Shown here: piece by piece, positions 17,861-25,734 of the stretch
Numbering within the stretch: the first letter of the stretch is position 1
Layout of the letters: each line of letters starts with the position of its first letter
DNA from: Microbispora sp. ZYX-F-249
Lineage (GTDB): Bacteria; Actinomycetota; Actinomycetes; Streptosporangiales; Streptosporangiaceae
NCBI RefSeq assembly: GCF_039649665.1
Contig: NZ_JBDJAW010000028.1
Location: 1-64,000 of the forward strand
Length of the DNA: 64,000 bases
Direction of reading: 5' to 3'
Made by a program: the position numbers and the translations under genes
The notes under the pieces: model-generated
Databases searched by the model: none
The model's input: only the letters and a program-made list of their open reading frames with translations
What the model was told of the DNA's origin: nothing

Positions 17861-17937
17861 GCGAGCGTAGCGAGCGAATGGTTGGACGCGGTGCCTGGCG
17901 CATGCCACTCCGAGCCGCAGGCGAGGAGGTCGCATGA
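17857..17937 (+). CDS. Mini-ORF 3 in the 77-bp repeat
   Basis: 26 codons with the same amino-acid sequence as mini-ORF 2 despite one base change. Its stop overlaps the ATG of the GT4 gene (ATGA), completing a chain of four coupled starts from murJ. Confidence 0.35.
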   Translation: MSERSERMVGRGAWRMPLRAAGEEVA

Positions 17938-19046
17938 GCCGGATAGTGCTCGTGCTGGGGTCGAGCGTGGGAGGTGTGGGCCGGCACGTGCGGATGCTCG
18001 CCGGCGGGCTGGTCGCCCGGGGGCACCGGGTGCTGGTCGCGGGCCCCGGCAGCACCGAGGAGGCCTTCGGCTTCACCGGCATCGGCGCGGGCTTCGCCGA
18101 GGTCGAGATCGCCGACCGGCCGCATCCCGCGCACGACCTGCGGACCGCCCTGCGCCTGCGTACGCTCGCCCGCGGCGCGGACGTCGTCCATGCCCACGGG
18201 CTGCGGTCCGGGGCGCTGGCCGCGCTCGCCCTCACCGGGGCGCGGGGATGGCCGCGTCTCGTGGTCACCCTGCACAACGCGGTCACGGCGGGCGGGGCGA
18301 TCGGGACGGTCTACCGGCTGCTGGAACGGATCGTCGCCCGGCGTGCGGACCGCGTTCTGGCGATCTCGCCGGACGTCGCGGAGCGCATGCGGGCGAGGGG
18401 CGCGCGCGGGGTGGACCTCGCGGTGGTGCCCGCGCCGCCGCTCGCGGAACCCGCCCGCCCGGCCGAGAAGGTGCGGGCGGAGATCGCCGCCCGGCTGTCC
18501 GGCGCGGCGGACGCGGCACAGCCCGCGCGGGAGCGTCCGATCCTGCTCACGGTCGCCCGGCTGGCCCAGCAGAAGGGCTTGGAGACGCTGCTCGACGCGG
18601 CGGCAGGGCCGTACAAGGGGGACCCGGTCTTCGTGATCGCGGGCGACGGGCCGTTGCGCGCGGAGCTTCAGGCCCGTGTCGACGCCGAGGAACTGCCCGT
18701 GGTCCTGTACGGCTGGGCGGACCCGGCCGATCTGCTGCAGGTCGCGACGGCGGTGATCGTGCCCAGCAGATGGGAAGGGCAGCCGCTGAGCGTCCAGGAG
18801 GCGCTGCGGGCGGGCAGGCCGATCATCGCCACCCGGGTGGGCGGCATCCCGGAGATGGTGGGCGAGGCGGCCCTGCTGGTGCCGCCGCAGGACCCGGGCG
18901 CGCTGAGCCGGGAAATCGGCCGCCTGCTCGGCGATCCCGCCCTGGCCGCCCGCCTGGCGCAGGCCTCCGTACGCCGGGGCCGGGAACTGCCCGACGAGGA
19001 CGCGGCGCTGCGCGCGGTGCTCAGGGCGTACGGGCTGGCGTCGTAG
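17934..19046 (+). CDS. GT4 family glycosyltransferase
   Basis: 370 residues with a GT-B fold. The N-terminal domain starts MSRIVLVLGSSVGGVGRHV, including the glycine-rich acceptor loop; DVVHAHGLRSG and VVTLHNAV follow. The C-terminal donor domain has LLTVARLAQQKGLETLLDA and the E-x7-E region SRWEGQPLSVQEALRAG near 280. Such enzymes transfer sugars from nucleotide donors with retention; donor and acceptor are unknown. Translation is probably coupled to murJ through the repeat mini-ORFs, and its site GAGGAGGT is supplied by the last repeat unit. Cell-envelope glycan synthesis is a fair inference. Confidence 0.85.
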   Translation: MSRIVLVLGSSVGGVGRHVRMLAGGLVARGHRVLVAGPGSTEEAFGFTGIGAGFAEVEIADRPHPAHDLRTALRLRTLARGADVVHAHGLRSGALAALALTGARGWPRLVVTLHNAVTAGGAIGTVYRLLERIVARRADRVLAISPDVAERMRARGARGVDLAVVPAPPLAEPARPAEKVRAEIAARLSGAADAAQPARERPILLTVARLAQQKGLETLLDAAAGPYKGDPVFVIAGDGPLRAELQARVDAEELPVVLYGWADPADLLQVATAVIVPSRWEGQPLSVQEALRAGRPIIATRVGGIPEMVGEAALLVPPQDPGALSREIGRLLGDPALAARLAQASVRRGRELPDEDAALRAVLRAYGLAS

Positions 19047-19060
19047 CGGGGATCGTGGTG

Positions 19061-19086
19061 GCGGGAGGGTGCGAACACCCTCCCGC
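19061..19086 (+). terminator. Stem-loop after the GT4 gene
   Basis: Perfect 11-bp stem (19061-19071 with 19076-19086) with a CGAA tetraloop, 15 nt after the stop; no T-tract follows, as is common in actinobacteria. Confidence 0.7.
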
Positions 19087-19160
19087 GCCGGTGACACAAG
19101 ACCCCCGGTCCGGTGAGCCGTCGTGGTTTCGGTCGAGGATCGCCGACGTTCCGGCAAGGA

Positions 19161-19190
19161 TTAGGTGAGGCTAAGTCTGATCCATATACT
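19161..19190 (+). promoter_or_regulatory. Probable terC promoter with DtxR/IdeR/MntR-like box
   Basis: TTAGGTGAGGCTAAGTCTG (19161-19179) matches 13 of 19 positions of the IdeR/DtxR iron box TTAGGTTAGGCTAACCTAA, the left half best. TATACT at 19185-19190 is a good -10; the box would cover the -35 and spacer. The transcript would begin near 19197, just where the riboswitch helix P1 starts. Confidence 0.5.
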
Positions 19191-19196
19191 GGACGG

Positions 19197-19320
19197 GTTG
19201 GGGGGGAGTATCCCTTCGCGGCGGTTCCGTCATCACGGTGTCAGCACCCGGGGCCGTCGGTCCGCCGTGCGCGTACGGGCGGGAGAGACCTCCGGCAGTG
19301 TGTTCAGCGCGCGCCGGAGG
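19197..19320 (+). promoter_or_regulatory. Probable yybP-ykoY (manganese) riboswitch with anti-SD switch
   Basis: The conserved loop GGGGAGTA is at 19203-19210 and the 3' element GAGACC at 19285-19290, preceded by a CCGCC/GGCGG helix, as in yybP-ykoY RNAs that sense Mn2+. P1 can form between 19197-19204 and 19289-19296 (8 bp, three G-U). The same strand CCTCCGGC (19289-19296) is perfectly complementary to GCCGGAGG (19313-19320), which contains the terC Shine-Dalgarno. Ligand binding should stabilise P1 and free the SD, switching translation on. The gene below belongs to the TerC family, a regular target of this riboswitch class. Confidence 0.7.
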
Positions 19321-19325
19321 TAGTC

Positions 19326-20339
19326 GTGGTACATGCACCGCTGTGGTTGTGGGCCCTGGTCATCGTGGGTCTCCTCGTCGTGGTCGCCGTCGACCTGTGG
19401 ATCGTGGATCGGGGTGAACCACGCGAGTTCTCGATGCGGCAGGCCGGTATCTGGGTGGGCTTCTACGTCTGCCTGGCGGTGCTGTTCGGCATCGGGTTAA
19501 CGATTTGGGAGGGACCCGGGACCGGTGGCGAGTTCTTCGCGGGCTATCTGACGGAATACAGCCTCAGCGTCGACAACCTGTTCGTCTTCTACATCATCAT
19601 GACCCGCTTCGGGGTGCCCCGGATCTACCAGCACAAGGTGCTGCTCGTGGGCATCGTCCTCGCGCTCATCATGCGCGGGATCTTCATCGCCGTCGGGGCC
19701 GCCGCACTGAGCCGCTTCGGCTGGCTGCTGTACGTGTTCGGGGTGTTCCTGATCTACACGGCGTACACGCTGATCCGGGACCACAACAAGGAGGACGAGG
19801 AGTTCAACGAGAACATCCTCCTGCGCTGGGCCCGGCGGGTCTTCCCGACCACCCCCGACTACGTCGGCTCCCGGGTGACCGTGCGGGTGGACGGCAAGCG
19901 CATGGTGACGCCCATGCTGATCGTGATGATCGCCATCGGGACCACGGACCTGCTGTTCGCCCTCGACTCGATTCCGGCCATCTTCGGCCTCACGAAGGCG
20001 GCGTTCATCGTGTTCTCCGCGAACGCGTTCGCCCTGATGGGACTGCGTCAGCTCTACTTCCTGCTCGGCGGTCTGCTGCAGCGGCTGGTCTACATCAGCT
20101 ACGGATTGGCGTTCATCCTCGGTTTCATCGGGGTTAAGCTGATTCTCGAAGCACTTCACGAGAACGAGGTCTCCTGGGCGCCTCAGATCCCCATCTGGGT
20201 GTCGCTGGCGGTCATCGGCGTCACGATGGCCGTGACCACCGTCGCCAGTCTGATCAAGGCTCGCCGCGACGACAGAACCATCACTCCGGCGGAAGCCTCG
20301 CAAGCGGAGGCCTCTCAGGCGGAAGCCCCGCAGGGCTAG
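19326..20339 (+). CDS. terC: TerC/Alx family membrane protein, probable Mn2+ exporter
   Basis: 337 residues, about eight to nine membrane helices. The family motifs SVDNLFVFYIIM (about residue 82) and FALDSIPAIFG (about 212) carry the conserved acidic residues. Members such as Alx and MeeF/MeeY export manganese, partly to supply exported metalloproteins; older literature links the family to tellurium resistance. GTG 19326 is set by GGAGG at 19316-19320, 5 nt upstream; longer in-frame extensions into the riboswitch are rejected. The C terminus has a short EASQA repeat. Regulation is probably by the manganese riboswitch plus a DtxR-type box. Confidence 0.87.
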   Translation: MVHAPLWLWALVIVGLLVVVAVDLWIVDRGEPREFSMRQAGIWVGFYVCLAVLFGIGLTIWEGPGTGGEFFAGYLTEYSLSVDNLFVFYIIMTRFGVPRIYQHKVLLVGIVLALIMRGIFIAVGAAALSRFGWLLYVFGVFLIYTAYTLIRDHNKEDEEFNENILLRWARRVFPTTPDYVGSRVTVRVDGKRMVTPMLIVMIAIGTTDLLFALDSIPAIFGLTKAAFIVFSANAFALMGLRQLYFLLGGLLQRLVYISYGLAFILGFIGVKLILEALHENEVSWAPQIPIWVSLAVIGVTMAVTTVASLIKARRDDRTITPAEASQAEASQAEAPQG

Positions 20340-20463
20340 CGAAAACGGGCAGTCACCCTGTTTGCTTGTTCTCGTTGTGCCACGCATTGACTGCCGGATC
20401 GGTAATATCGATCGTTAGCTCGCATGCCGGTCCATAGTCGCCAGAAGAGTACAAAGGTCATCT

Positions 20464-21138
20464 GTGTCCAACGAATCGTTGCCCCGCGGCCCTGAATCCG
20501 GGCTCGCGCAAAGTGCCCGGGGACGAGTCAGGCTCGCACGTGGGGTCTCCCCGTGGCTGGCTCCGACCGCCGCGGCGGCGGCCGTCACCGCCCTTCTCAC
20601 TCGTAGGTCGCCCCGTTGGGCGCTGGCCGCGGCGCCACTCGCCGCACTCACCGGCGGGATGCTGTGGTTCTTCCGCGATCCCGAGCGCGTGCCCGGCGAG
20701 GGCAGGCTCATCTCGCCCGCCGACGGCGTCGTGCAGAGCATTGACCCCTGGCCGGACGGCCGGACCCGGGTCGCGATCTTCATGAGCCCGCTGAACGTAC
20801 ACGTCAACCGGGCGCCCGCGGCCGGCACGGTCACCTCGGTCGAGCACGTGCCCGGCGGTTTCGTGCCCGCGTTCAACAAGGACAGCGACAAGAACGAGCG
20901 TGTCGTCTGGCATTTCGACACCGTGCTCGGAGACATCGAGATGGTGCAGATCGCCGGCGCCGTCGCGCGCCGCATCGTGCCGTACCTGTTCGCGGGCGCG
21001 AAGGTCGTCCAGGGCGAGCGGGTCGGGCTGATCCGTTTCGGCTCCCGGGTGGACGTCTACCTGCCCGAGGGCATCAGGCCGGCGGTGACCGTCGGCACCC
21101 GGACCGTCGCGGGGGTGACACGTCTTGACCACGTCTGA
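20464..21138 (+). CDS. psd: Phosphatidylserine decarboxylase, short (archaeal-type) form
   Basis: 224 residues. Converts phosphatidylserine to phosphatidylethanolamine at the membrane. The proenzyme self-cleaves at a Gly-Ser bond; RFGSRVD places it at Gly193-Ser194, giving the pyruvoyl alpha chain of about 31 residues. The N terminus has two short hydrophobic segments, and FFRDPERVPGEG and SPLNVHVNRAP are family motifs. GTG 20464 follows AAAGGT. It overlaps pssA by 14 bp, and the two enzymes are consecutive steps of phospholipid synthesis. Confidence 0.92.
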   Translation: MSNESLPRGPESGLAQSARGRVRLARGVSPWLAPTAAAAAVTALLTRRSPRWALAAAPLAALTGGMLWFFRDPERVPGEGRLISPADGVVQSIDPWPDGRTRVAIFMSPLNVHVNRAPAAGTVTSVEHVPGGFVPAFNKDSDKNERVVWHFDTVLGDIEMVQIAGAVARRIVPYLFAGAKVVQGERVGLIRFGSRVDVYLPEGIRPAVTVGTRTVAGVTRLDHV

Positions 21139-21964
21139 CCTGGGAGCCGAAGCCTCCTGGCCGGTGGAGGAGGCGACCGAGGAGCCGCGCGGCCCCGTCG
21201 GCAAGGCCTTCCGCCTGTCGGCCGCCGACTCCCTTTCGCTCGGCAACGCACTCAGCGGCTTCCTCGCCGTCTGCGTGCTCGCCTGGTCGGCGATCAGCGA
21301 CCTGCAGGCCAGCGGCAAGTTCGCCCCCGACCCGCGCTTCTTCGGCACCGCCGTGGTGCTGCTGCTCATCGGCGCGACCTGCGACCTGTTCGACGGCCTG
21401 GTGGCGAGGAAGTTCCGCGCGTCCGCGATGGGCGCCGAGCTGGACAACCTCGCCGACGTGATCAGCTTCGGCTTCGCGCCCGCCTTCATGGTGATGATCT
21501 GGGCCGGGTTCTCCGGCAAGCTCCCGCTGTGGCTGGTGCTGTGCGCGGCCGGGTCCGTCCTGCTCGCCGGCGTCGTACGGCTGGCCCGCTTCGCCTGCGT
21601 GAAGACCAAGAGCGGCGACTTCATGGGCCTGCCGATCCCGATGGGCGCCATGACCGTGGTGTCGATCGTGCTGCTCTTCCAGCCGAACTACGTCACGATC
21701 GCCGCCATCTTCGGTGTGGCCTGGCTGATGGTCAGCCGCATCGAGTACCCCAAGCCGAAGGGCAACCTGGCGGCCGTCGTGCTGGCCTGGATGCTGATCA
21801 ACGTGGCGTGCCTGACGATCTGGGCGGCCGGTCTCGCCGGCGGCGACCAGCTGATCAAGGTGGGCGCCACGATGCAGATCGCGATCGTCTCCGCGATTCC
21901 GCTTCGGGTTCTCATGTTCAAACAGCAGCAACGCAGGGAACGACGCTCGGAGAACGCGGGCTGA
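21125..21964 (+). CDS. pssA: CDP-diacylglycerol-serine O-phosphatidyltransferase
   Basis: 279 residues, polytopic membrane enzyme that makes phosphatidylserine from CDP-diacylglycerol and serine. The CDP-alcohol phosphotransferase motif is visible as DLFDGLVARKF followed by GAELDNLAD (about 82-103). Helices continue to a basic C terminus (FKQQQRRERRSE). TTG 21125 overlaps the end of psd, so translation is likely coupled. The product feeds psd directly. Confidence 0.9.
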   Translation: MTTSDLGAEASWPVEEATEEPRGPVGKAFRLSAADSLSLGNALSGFLAVCVLAWSAISDLQASGKFAPDPRFFGTAVVLLLIGATCDLFDGLVARKFRASAMGAELDNLADVISFGFAPAFMVMIWAGFSGKLPLWLVLCAAGSVLLAGVVRLARFACVKTKSGDFMGLPIPMGAMTVVSIVLLFQPNYVTIAAIFGVAWLMVSRIEYPKPKGNLAAVVLAWMLINVACLTIWAAGLAGGDQLIKVGATMQIAIVSAIPLRVLMFKQQQRRERRSENAG

Positions 21965-22065
21965 CGTCGTCGCACGGACAGGGCCCCGGTCGGCTGGGGC
22001 CCGCCATCTCGGGCCCGGGCCAATCACGTGGAGAAAACGCCTAGTCCAATGGAGCCCTGGTCGCC

Positions 22066-22362
22066 ATGCCTCGTGAGCACACCCGGACGTACTTTCTCGG
22101 AAAACTGGCCCGCGAGCTTGAGCTGCGGGGGCTGGAGGCGTCCCTGCGCCCCGACCCGCCGTCGCTGAAGGTCCGCGACCCGGACGCGGCGCTGTTCACC
22201 GAGACCGTCGACTGTGTCGCGATGTCGGACGGCTGGTTCTACCGCTGGTCCTGGGGCGACGTGGTGGAGAGCGCGGAGGAGCCCGCGCTCGCGGCCGACC
22301 GCATCGTCAAGGTCTTCACCACCGGCGAGCCCCGGCCCCACCCCGCGCTCGGCGACGCCTGA
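22066..22362 (+). CDS. Small conserved protein of unknown function
   Basis: 98 residues with no membrane segment. It begins MPREHTRTYFLGKLAREL and has a central aromatic patch (DGWFYRWSWGDVV). The pattern suggests one alpha/beta domain, but I recognise no family. GGAG lies about 11 nt before ATG 22066. It follows pssA by about 100 nt and is convergent with the racemase gene. Confidence 0.65.
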   Translation: MPREHTRTYFLGKLARELELRGLEASLRPDPPSLKVRDPDAALFTETVDCVAMSDGWFYRWSWGDVVESAEEPALAADRIVKVFTTGEPRPHPALGDA

Positions 22363-22405
22363 CCGGCCGTCCCCCGCGCCCGGCGGCGCCTGACCGCTCG
22401 CCCGC

Positions 22406-23506
22406 TCAGAGGCGGATCCACTCCGTCGCCGTGGTGACCTCGTCCAGGACGTCCGGGAGGGGGTCCACGCCCAGCCCGGGGCCGTCCGGCACGTCGAGGT
22501 GCCCGCCGTCCAGCTCGAACGGCCGGGTCACGTCGGTGTGGAAGTAGCGCCGGGAGGCGGAGGTGTCGCCCGGGAGCGTGAAGCCGGGCAGCGCGGCCAG
22601 CGCCACGTTGGCCGCCCGGCCGATGCCGGTCTCCAGCATGCCGCCGCACCAGACCGCGACGCCGTGCGCGCGGCACAGGTCGTGGATGCGCCGGGCCTCC
22701 AGGTAACCGCCGACCCGTCCCGGCTTGATGTTGATCACCGAGCACGCGCCGAGGCTGATCGCCGCGGCCGCGTGGGCCGCCGACTCGACGGACTCGTCCA
22801 GGCAGATGGGCGTGCGGATCGACCGGGCGAGCCGGGCGTGCTGGACGAGGTCGTCGTCGGCCAGCGGCTGCTCGATAAGGAGAAGGTCGAAGTCGTCAAG
22901 CCGGGCCAGGTGCCGGGCGTCCGCGAGCGTGTAGGCCGCGTTGGCGTCCACCTGGAGCAGCAGCTCCTCCCCGAACCGCTCGCGGACCGCGCGGACCGGC
23001 GCCACGTCCCACCCCGGCCCGATCTTCAGCTTGACCCGTACGTACCCCTCCTCGACGTACGCCCCGACGGTGTCGAGCAGTTCGGCCACCGAGCCCATGA
23101 TCCCGACCGAGACGCCGCAGGGGACGCGGTCGCGGGTGGCGCCGAGGAACCCGGCGAAGGACTCGCCGGCGATTCGGAGCGACGCGTCGAGCACCGCCGC
23201 CTCCAGTGCGGCCTTGGCCATCCGGTGACCCTTGAACGGCGCGAGGGCGGGCCCGACGGCCTGGGGGTCCAGCCCGCGGGGCAGCGCGGGAATCAGGAAA
23301 CGCCGCAGCACGTCGGCCGCCGCGTCCACGTACTCGGAGGAGTAGAGCGGCTCGGACATCGCCACGCACTCGCCCCAGCCCTCGGCCTCCGGCGTCACCA
23401 CCCGCACGAGAAGGACGTCGCGTGCGGTCTCGGTGCCGAACGACGTCCGGAACGGTGCGACGAGCGGCATCGCGATCCGGCGCAGTTCGATTCCAGTGAT
23501 CTCCAT
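22406..23506 (-). CDS. menC: N-succinylamino-acid racemase / o-succinylbenzoate synthase (enolase superfamily)
   Basis: 366 residues, muconate-lactonising subgroup of the enolase superfamily, very like the Amycolatopsis N-acylamino acid racemase. Catalytic features: RVKLKIGPG (KxK base), the metal ligands in LLQVDANAAY (Asp), LLLIEQPL (Glu) and ICLDESV (Asp), and the second base in NIKPGRVGG. Such enzymes racemise N-succinylamino acids and often also make o-succinylbenzoate for menaquinone; no other men genes are nearby, favouring the racemase role, but this is inference. ATG 23506 is preferred to an in-frame GTG at 23548. The downstream end is convergent with the 98-residue protein gene. Confidence 0.85.
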   Translation of the reverse strand: MEITGIELRRIAMPLVAPFRTSFGTETARDVLLVRVVTPEAEGWGECVAMSEPLYSSEYVDAAADVLRRFLIPALPRGLDPQAVGPALAPFKGHRMAKAALEAAVLDASLRIAGESFAGFLGATRDRVPCGVSVGIMGSVAELLDTVGAYVEEGYVRVKLKIGPGWDVAPVRAVRERFGEELLLQVDANAAYTLADARHLARLDDFDLLLIEQPLADDDLVQHARLARSIRTPICLDESVESAAHAAAAISLGACSVINIKPGRVGGYLEARRIHDLCRAHGVAVWCGGMLETGIGRAANVALAALPGFTLPGDTSASRRYFHTDVTRPFELDGGHLDVPDGPGLGVDPLPDVLDEVTTATEWIRL

Positions 23507-23560
23507 GAGGTGCCCGGCTCCAGGGGAAGGACGGTGTGCGCCGTTCACTATACGGACGTC

Positions 23561-24967
23561 TCAGACCACCAGTCCGAGCAGGAGCACGCAGCAGAACGAC
23601 ACCACGGAGATGACCGTCTCCATGATCGACCAGCTCCTGATCGTCTCGCCGACCGACATCCCTAGGTACTCCTTGACCAGCCAGAACCCGGCGTCGTTCA
23701 CGTGGGAGAAGAACAGCGACCCGGCGCCGATGGCGAGCACGAGCAGGGCGACGTGGGCAGGGGACTGGCCGGCGGCCAGCGGTGCGGCGATCCCGGCCGC
23801 GGAGATCGTGGCGACGGTCGCGGACCCGGTGGCCAGCCGGATGCCGACGGCGATCAGCCAGCCGAGCACCAGCACGGGTACGCTCGCGCCCTGCGCGGCC
23901 TCGCCGATGACCTTGCCGACGCCCGAGTCGACCAGGGTCTGCTTGAATCCCCCGCCCGCGCCGACGATGAGCAGGATTCCGGCGATCGGCGGCAGCGAGT
24001 CGGCGATCACCGAGGAGATCCGGGCCCGGCCGAAGCCCGCGGCGCGGCCCAGCGTGAACATCGCCACGATCACCCCGATCAGCAGGGCGATCAGGGGAGT
24101 GCCGAGGACCTCGAACACGGTGCGCACCGCGTGGTCCTCCGGCAGGACGATCTCCACGACGGCCCGGCCCAGCATCAGCACGACCGGCAGCAGGATCGTG
24201 GCCACCGTGACGCCGAAGCCGGGCCGGGGGCGCTCCCGGTCCTCGGGTTCCGCGTCCTCCGTCTCCGGGGTCTGTTCGCGTTCGAGCCGTTCCGGCGGCG
24301 CCGGTCGCACCCACCGGGCGGCGAGCCTGGCGAACAGCGGGCCGGACACGATCACGGTCGGGATCGCCACCAGCAGGCCCAGCCCGAGCGTGAGCCCGAG
24401 GTCCGCCTTGAGCGTGTCGATCGCGACCAGCGGCCCGGGATGCGGGGGCACCAGGCCGTGCAGGACGGACAGGCCCGCCAGGGCGGGGACCGCGATCAGC
24501 AGCAGCGGACGGCCGCTCCGCCGGGCCACCAGCAGGATGACCGGGATCAGCAGGACCAGCCCGATCTCGAAGAACATCGGCAGCCCGATGAGCACCGCGA
24601 TCAGCGTCACCGCCCATGGCAGCGTCCGGTCGCCGCTGCGGCGCAGGATGCCGTCGACGATCTCGTCGGCCCCGCCCGAGTCGGCCAGGAGCTTGCCCAG
24701 CATCGCCCCGAGGGCGATGAGCACGCCGACTCCGGCGACGGTCGAGCCCAGGCCGGCGGAGAAGCTGTCGATCAACTTGCCGGGGGCCATGCCGGCCACC
24801 AGGCCGAGCACGCCCGAGCCGAGCGCGAGAGCGAGGAACGGGTGGGTCCGCAGCTTGGTGATCAGCAGCACGATGACCGCGATGCCGGCCAGGGCGGCCA
24901 CGATCAGGCGGGTGTCGTGGCCGCTCCACGCGGCCGCGCCGGCGAGTGGGGTCATGAGGGGGGTCAT
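23561..24967 (-). CDS. GntP family gluconate:H+ symporter
   Basis: 468 residues with about 12-14 membrane helices. Family features include LPMFFEIGLVLLIPV near 133 and GLVPPHPGPL near 171, plus ITKLRTHPFLALALGSG at the start. A charged loop of about 40 residues (ERLEREQTPETEDAE) lies in the cytosolic middle. Such permeases import gluconate or related sugar acids; specificity is not readable. GGAGGAG precedes ATG 24967. It is followed by the racemase gene after 54 nt on the same strand, so a common transcript is possible. Confidence 0.87.
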   Translation of the reverse strand: MTPLMTPLAGAAAWSGHDTRLIVAALAGIAVIVLLITKLRTHPFLALALGSGVLGLVAGMAPGKLIDSFSAGLGSTVAGVGVLIALGAMLGKLLADSGGADEIVDGILRRSGDRTLPWAVTLIAVLIGLPMFFEIGLVLLIPVILLVARRSGRPLLLIAVPALAGLSVLHGLVPPHPGPLVAIDTLKADLGLTLGLGLLVAIPTVIVSGPLFARLAARWVRPAPPERLEREQTPETEDAEPEDRERPRPGFGVTVATILLPVVLMLGRAVVEIVLPEDHAVRTVFEVLGTPLIALLIGVIVAMFTLGRAAGFGRARISSVIADSLPPIAGILLIVGAGGGFKQTLVDSGVGKVIGEAAQGASVPVLVLGWLIAVGIRLATGSATVATISAAGIAAPLAAGQSPAHVALLVLAIGAGSLFFSHVNDAGFWLVKEYLGMSVGETIRSWSIMETVISVVSFCCVLLLGLVV

Positions 24968-25058
24968 CCGGGGGCTCCTCCGACGGTCCGTGCGGTAGCC
25001 GCTGCCCCGCAGGAGCCCTCCGAATCACATGCGCCCGCCCCGCCGGAGCACGCGCCCC

Positions 25059-25082
25059 GGGGCGGGAGGCCGGTCCCGCCCC
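25059..25082 (-). terminator. Stem-loop after the MBL gene
   Basis: Perfect 9-bp arms (25059-25067 and 25074-25082) with a 6-nt loop, 7 nt past the stop of the minus-strand MBL gene. No T-tract. Confidence 0.6.
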
Positions 25083-25089
25083 GCGTCAG

Positions 25090-25734
25090 TCACCAGCCGC
25101 GGGCCTTCCACTCCGGCAGGTGCGGCCGCTCGGCACCGAGGGTGGTGTCCCTGCCGTGGCCGGGGTAGACCCAGGTCTCGTCGGGCAGGCGGTCGAAGAT
25201 CCGTTCCACGACGTCGGTGAACAGCTGCTCGAACCGGGCCGGGTCCTTCTGCGTGTTGCCGACGCCGCCGGGGAACAGGGAGTCGCCGGTGAACAGATGG
25301 CGGTCCTGGTAGAGCAGCGCGATCGAGCCGGGGGTGTGGCCACGCAGGTGGATGACGTCCAGCGTCACCACGCCGACCGTCACCCGGTCGCCGTGCTCGA
25401 CCTCCCTGGTCACCTTCACCGGCAGTTCGGGGGCGTCGAGCGGGTGGGCGACGGTCTGGGCTCCGGTGGCCCGCGCGACCTCCTCCAGGGCCATCCAGTG
25501 GTCGGGGTGCCGGTGGGTGGTCACGATCGCGCTGATCGGCATGTCGCCGATGAGCTCGAGCAGCCGGTCGGGCTCGGCCGCCGCGTCGATCAGCACCCCG
25601 TCGCCGGTCTCCGCGCACCGCAGCAGGTACGCGTTGTTGCCGAAGTCGCCGACCTCGATCTTCGAGATCGTCAGCCCCGGGACCTCGCGCACGTCGGCGG
25701 GCCCGTCCTTGGTGACGTTTCCGGTATAGGTCAT
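25090..25734 (-). CDS. MBL-fold hydrolase, glyoxalase II-like
   Basis: 214 residues. Zinc motif VTTHRHPDHW (HxHxDH, about 78-87), then LRGHTPGSIALLY (third His), FTGDSLF (bridging Asp) and YPGHGRDTT (last His), all typical of hydroxyacylglutathione-hydrolase-like MBL proteins. Actinobacteria lack glutathione and use mycothiol, so a mycothiol thioester hydrolase is one possibility. GAGAGGA precedes ATG 25734. The start overlaps the stop of the upstream maleylpyruvate-isomerase-like gene (ATGA), so the two are translationally coupled. Confidence 0.87.
   Translation of the reverse strand: MTYTGNVTKDGPADVREVPGLTISKIEVGDFGNNAYLLRCAETGDGVLIDAAAEPDRLLELIGDMPISAIVTTHRHPDHWMALEEVARATGAQTVAHPLDAPELPVKVTREVEHGDRVTVGVVTLDVIHLRGHTPGSIALLYQDRHLFTGDSLFPGGVGNTQKDPARFEQLFTDVVERIFDRLPDETWVYPGHGRDTTLGAERPHLPEWKARGW

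Larger units (their letters stand above)
17712..17937 (+). repeat. 77-bp tandem repeat, about three units, linking murJ to a glycosyltransferase
   Basis: The period is exactly 77 bp: ATGGTTGG recurs at 17724, 17801 and 17878, and ATGAGC at 17780, 17857 and 17934. Units differ at two or three bases. Each ends in GAGGAGGTCGC followed by ATG, a strong Shine-Dalgarno and start. Because 77 is not a multiple of three, each unit's reading frame stops exactly across the next unit's start (ATGA). The unit also contains GAGCGTAGCGAGCGA, a type of sequence repeated in several actinobacterial genomes. No other copy is seen in this window. Confidence 0.95.

Noticed and set aside
20387..20408. TTGACT and TAATAT upstream of psd as a promoter.
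   Set aside because: They are separated by only 10 nt, too short for a -35/-10 pair.
22896..25028. A 710-codon minus-strand open frame across the racemase and permease genes.
   Set aside because: It is a shifted frame of two well-supported genes and has strongly Arg-rich, family-free composition.
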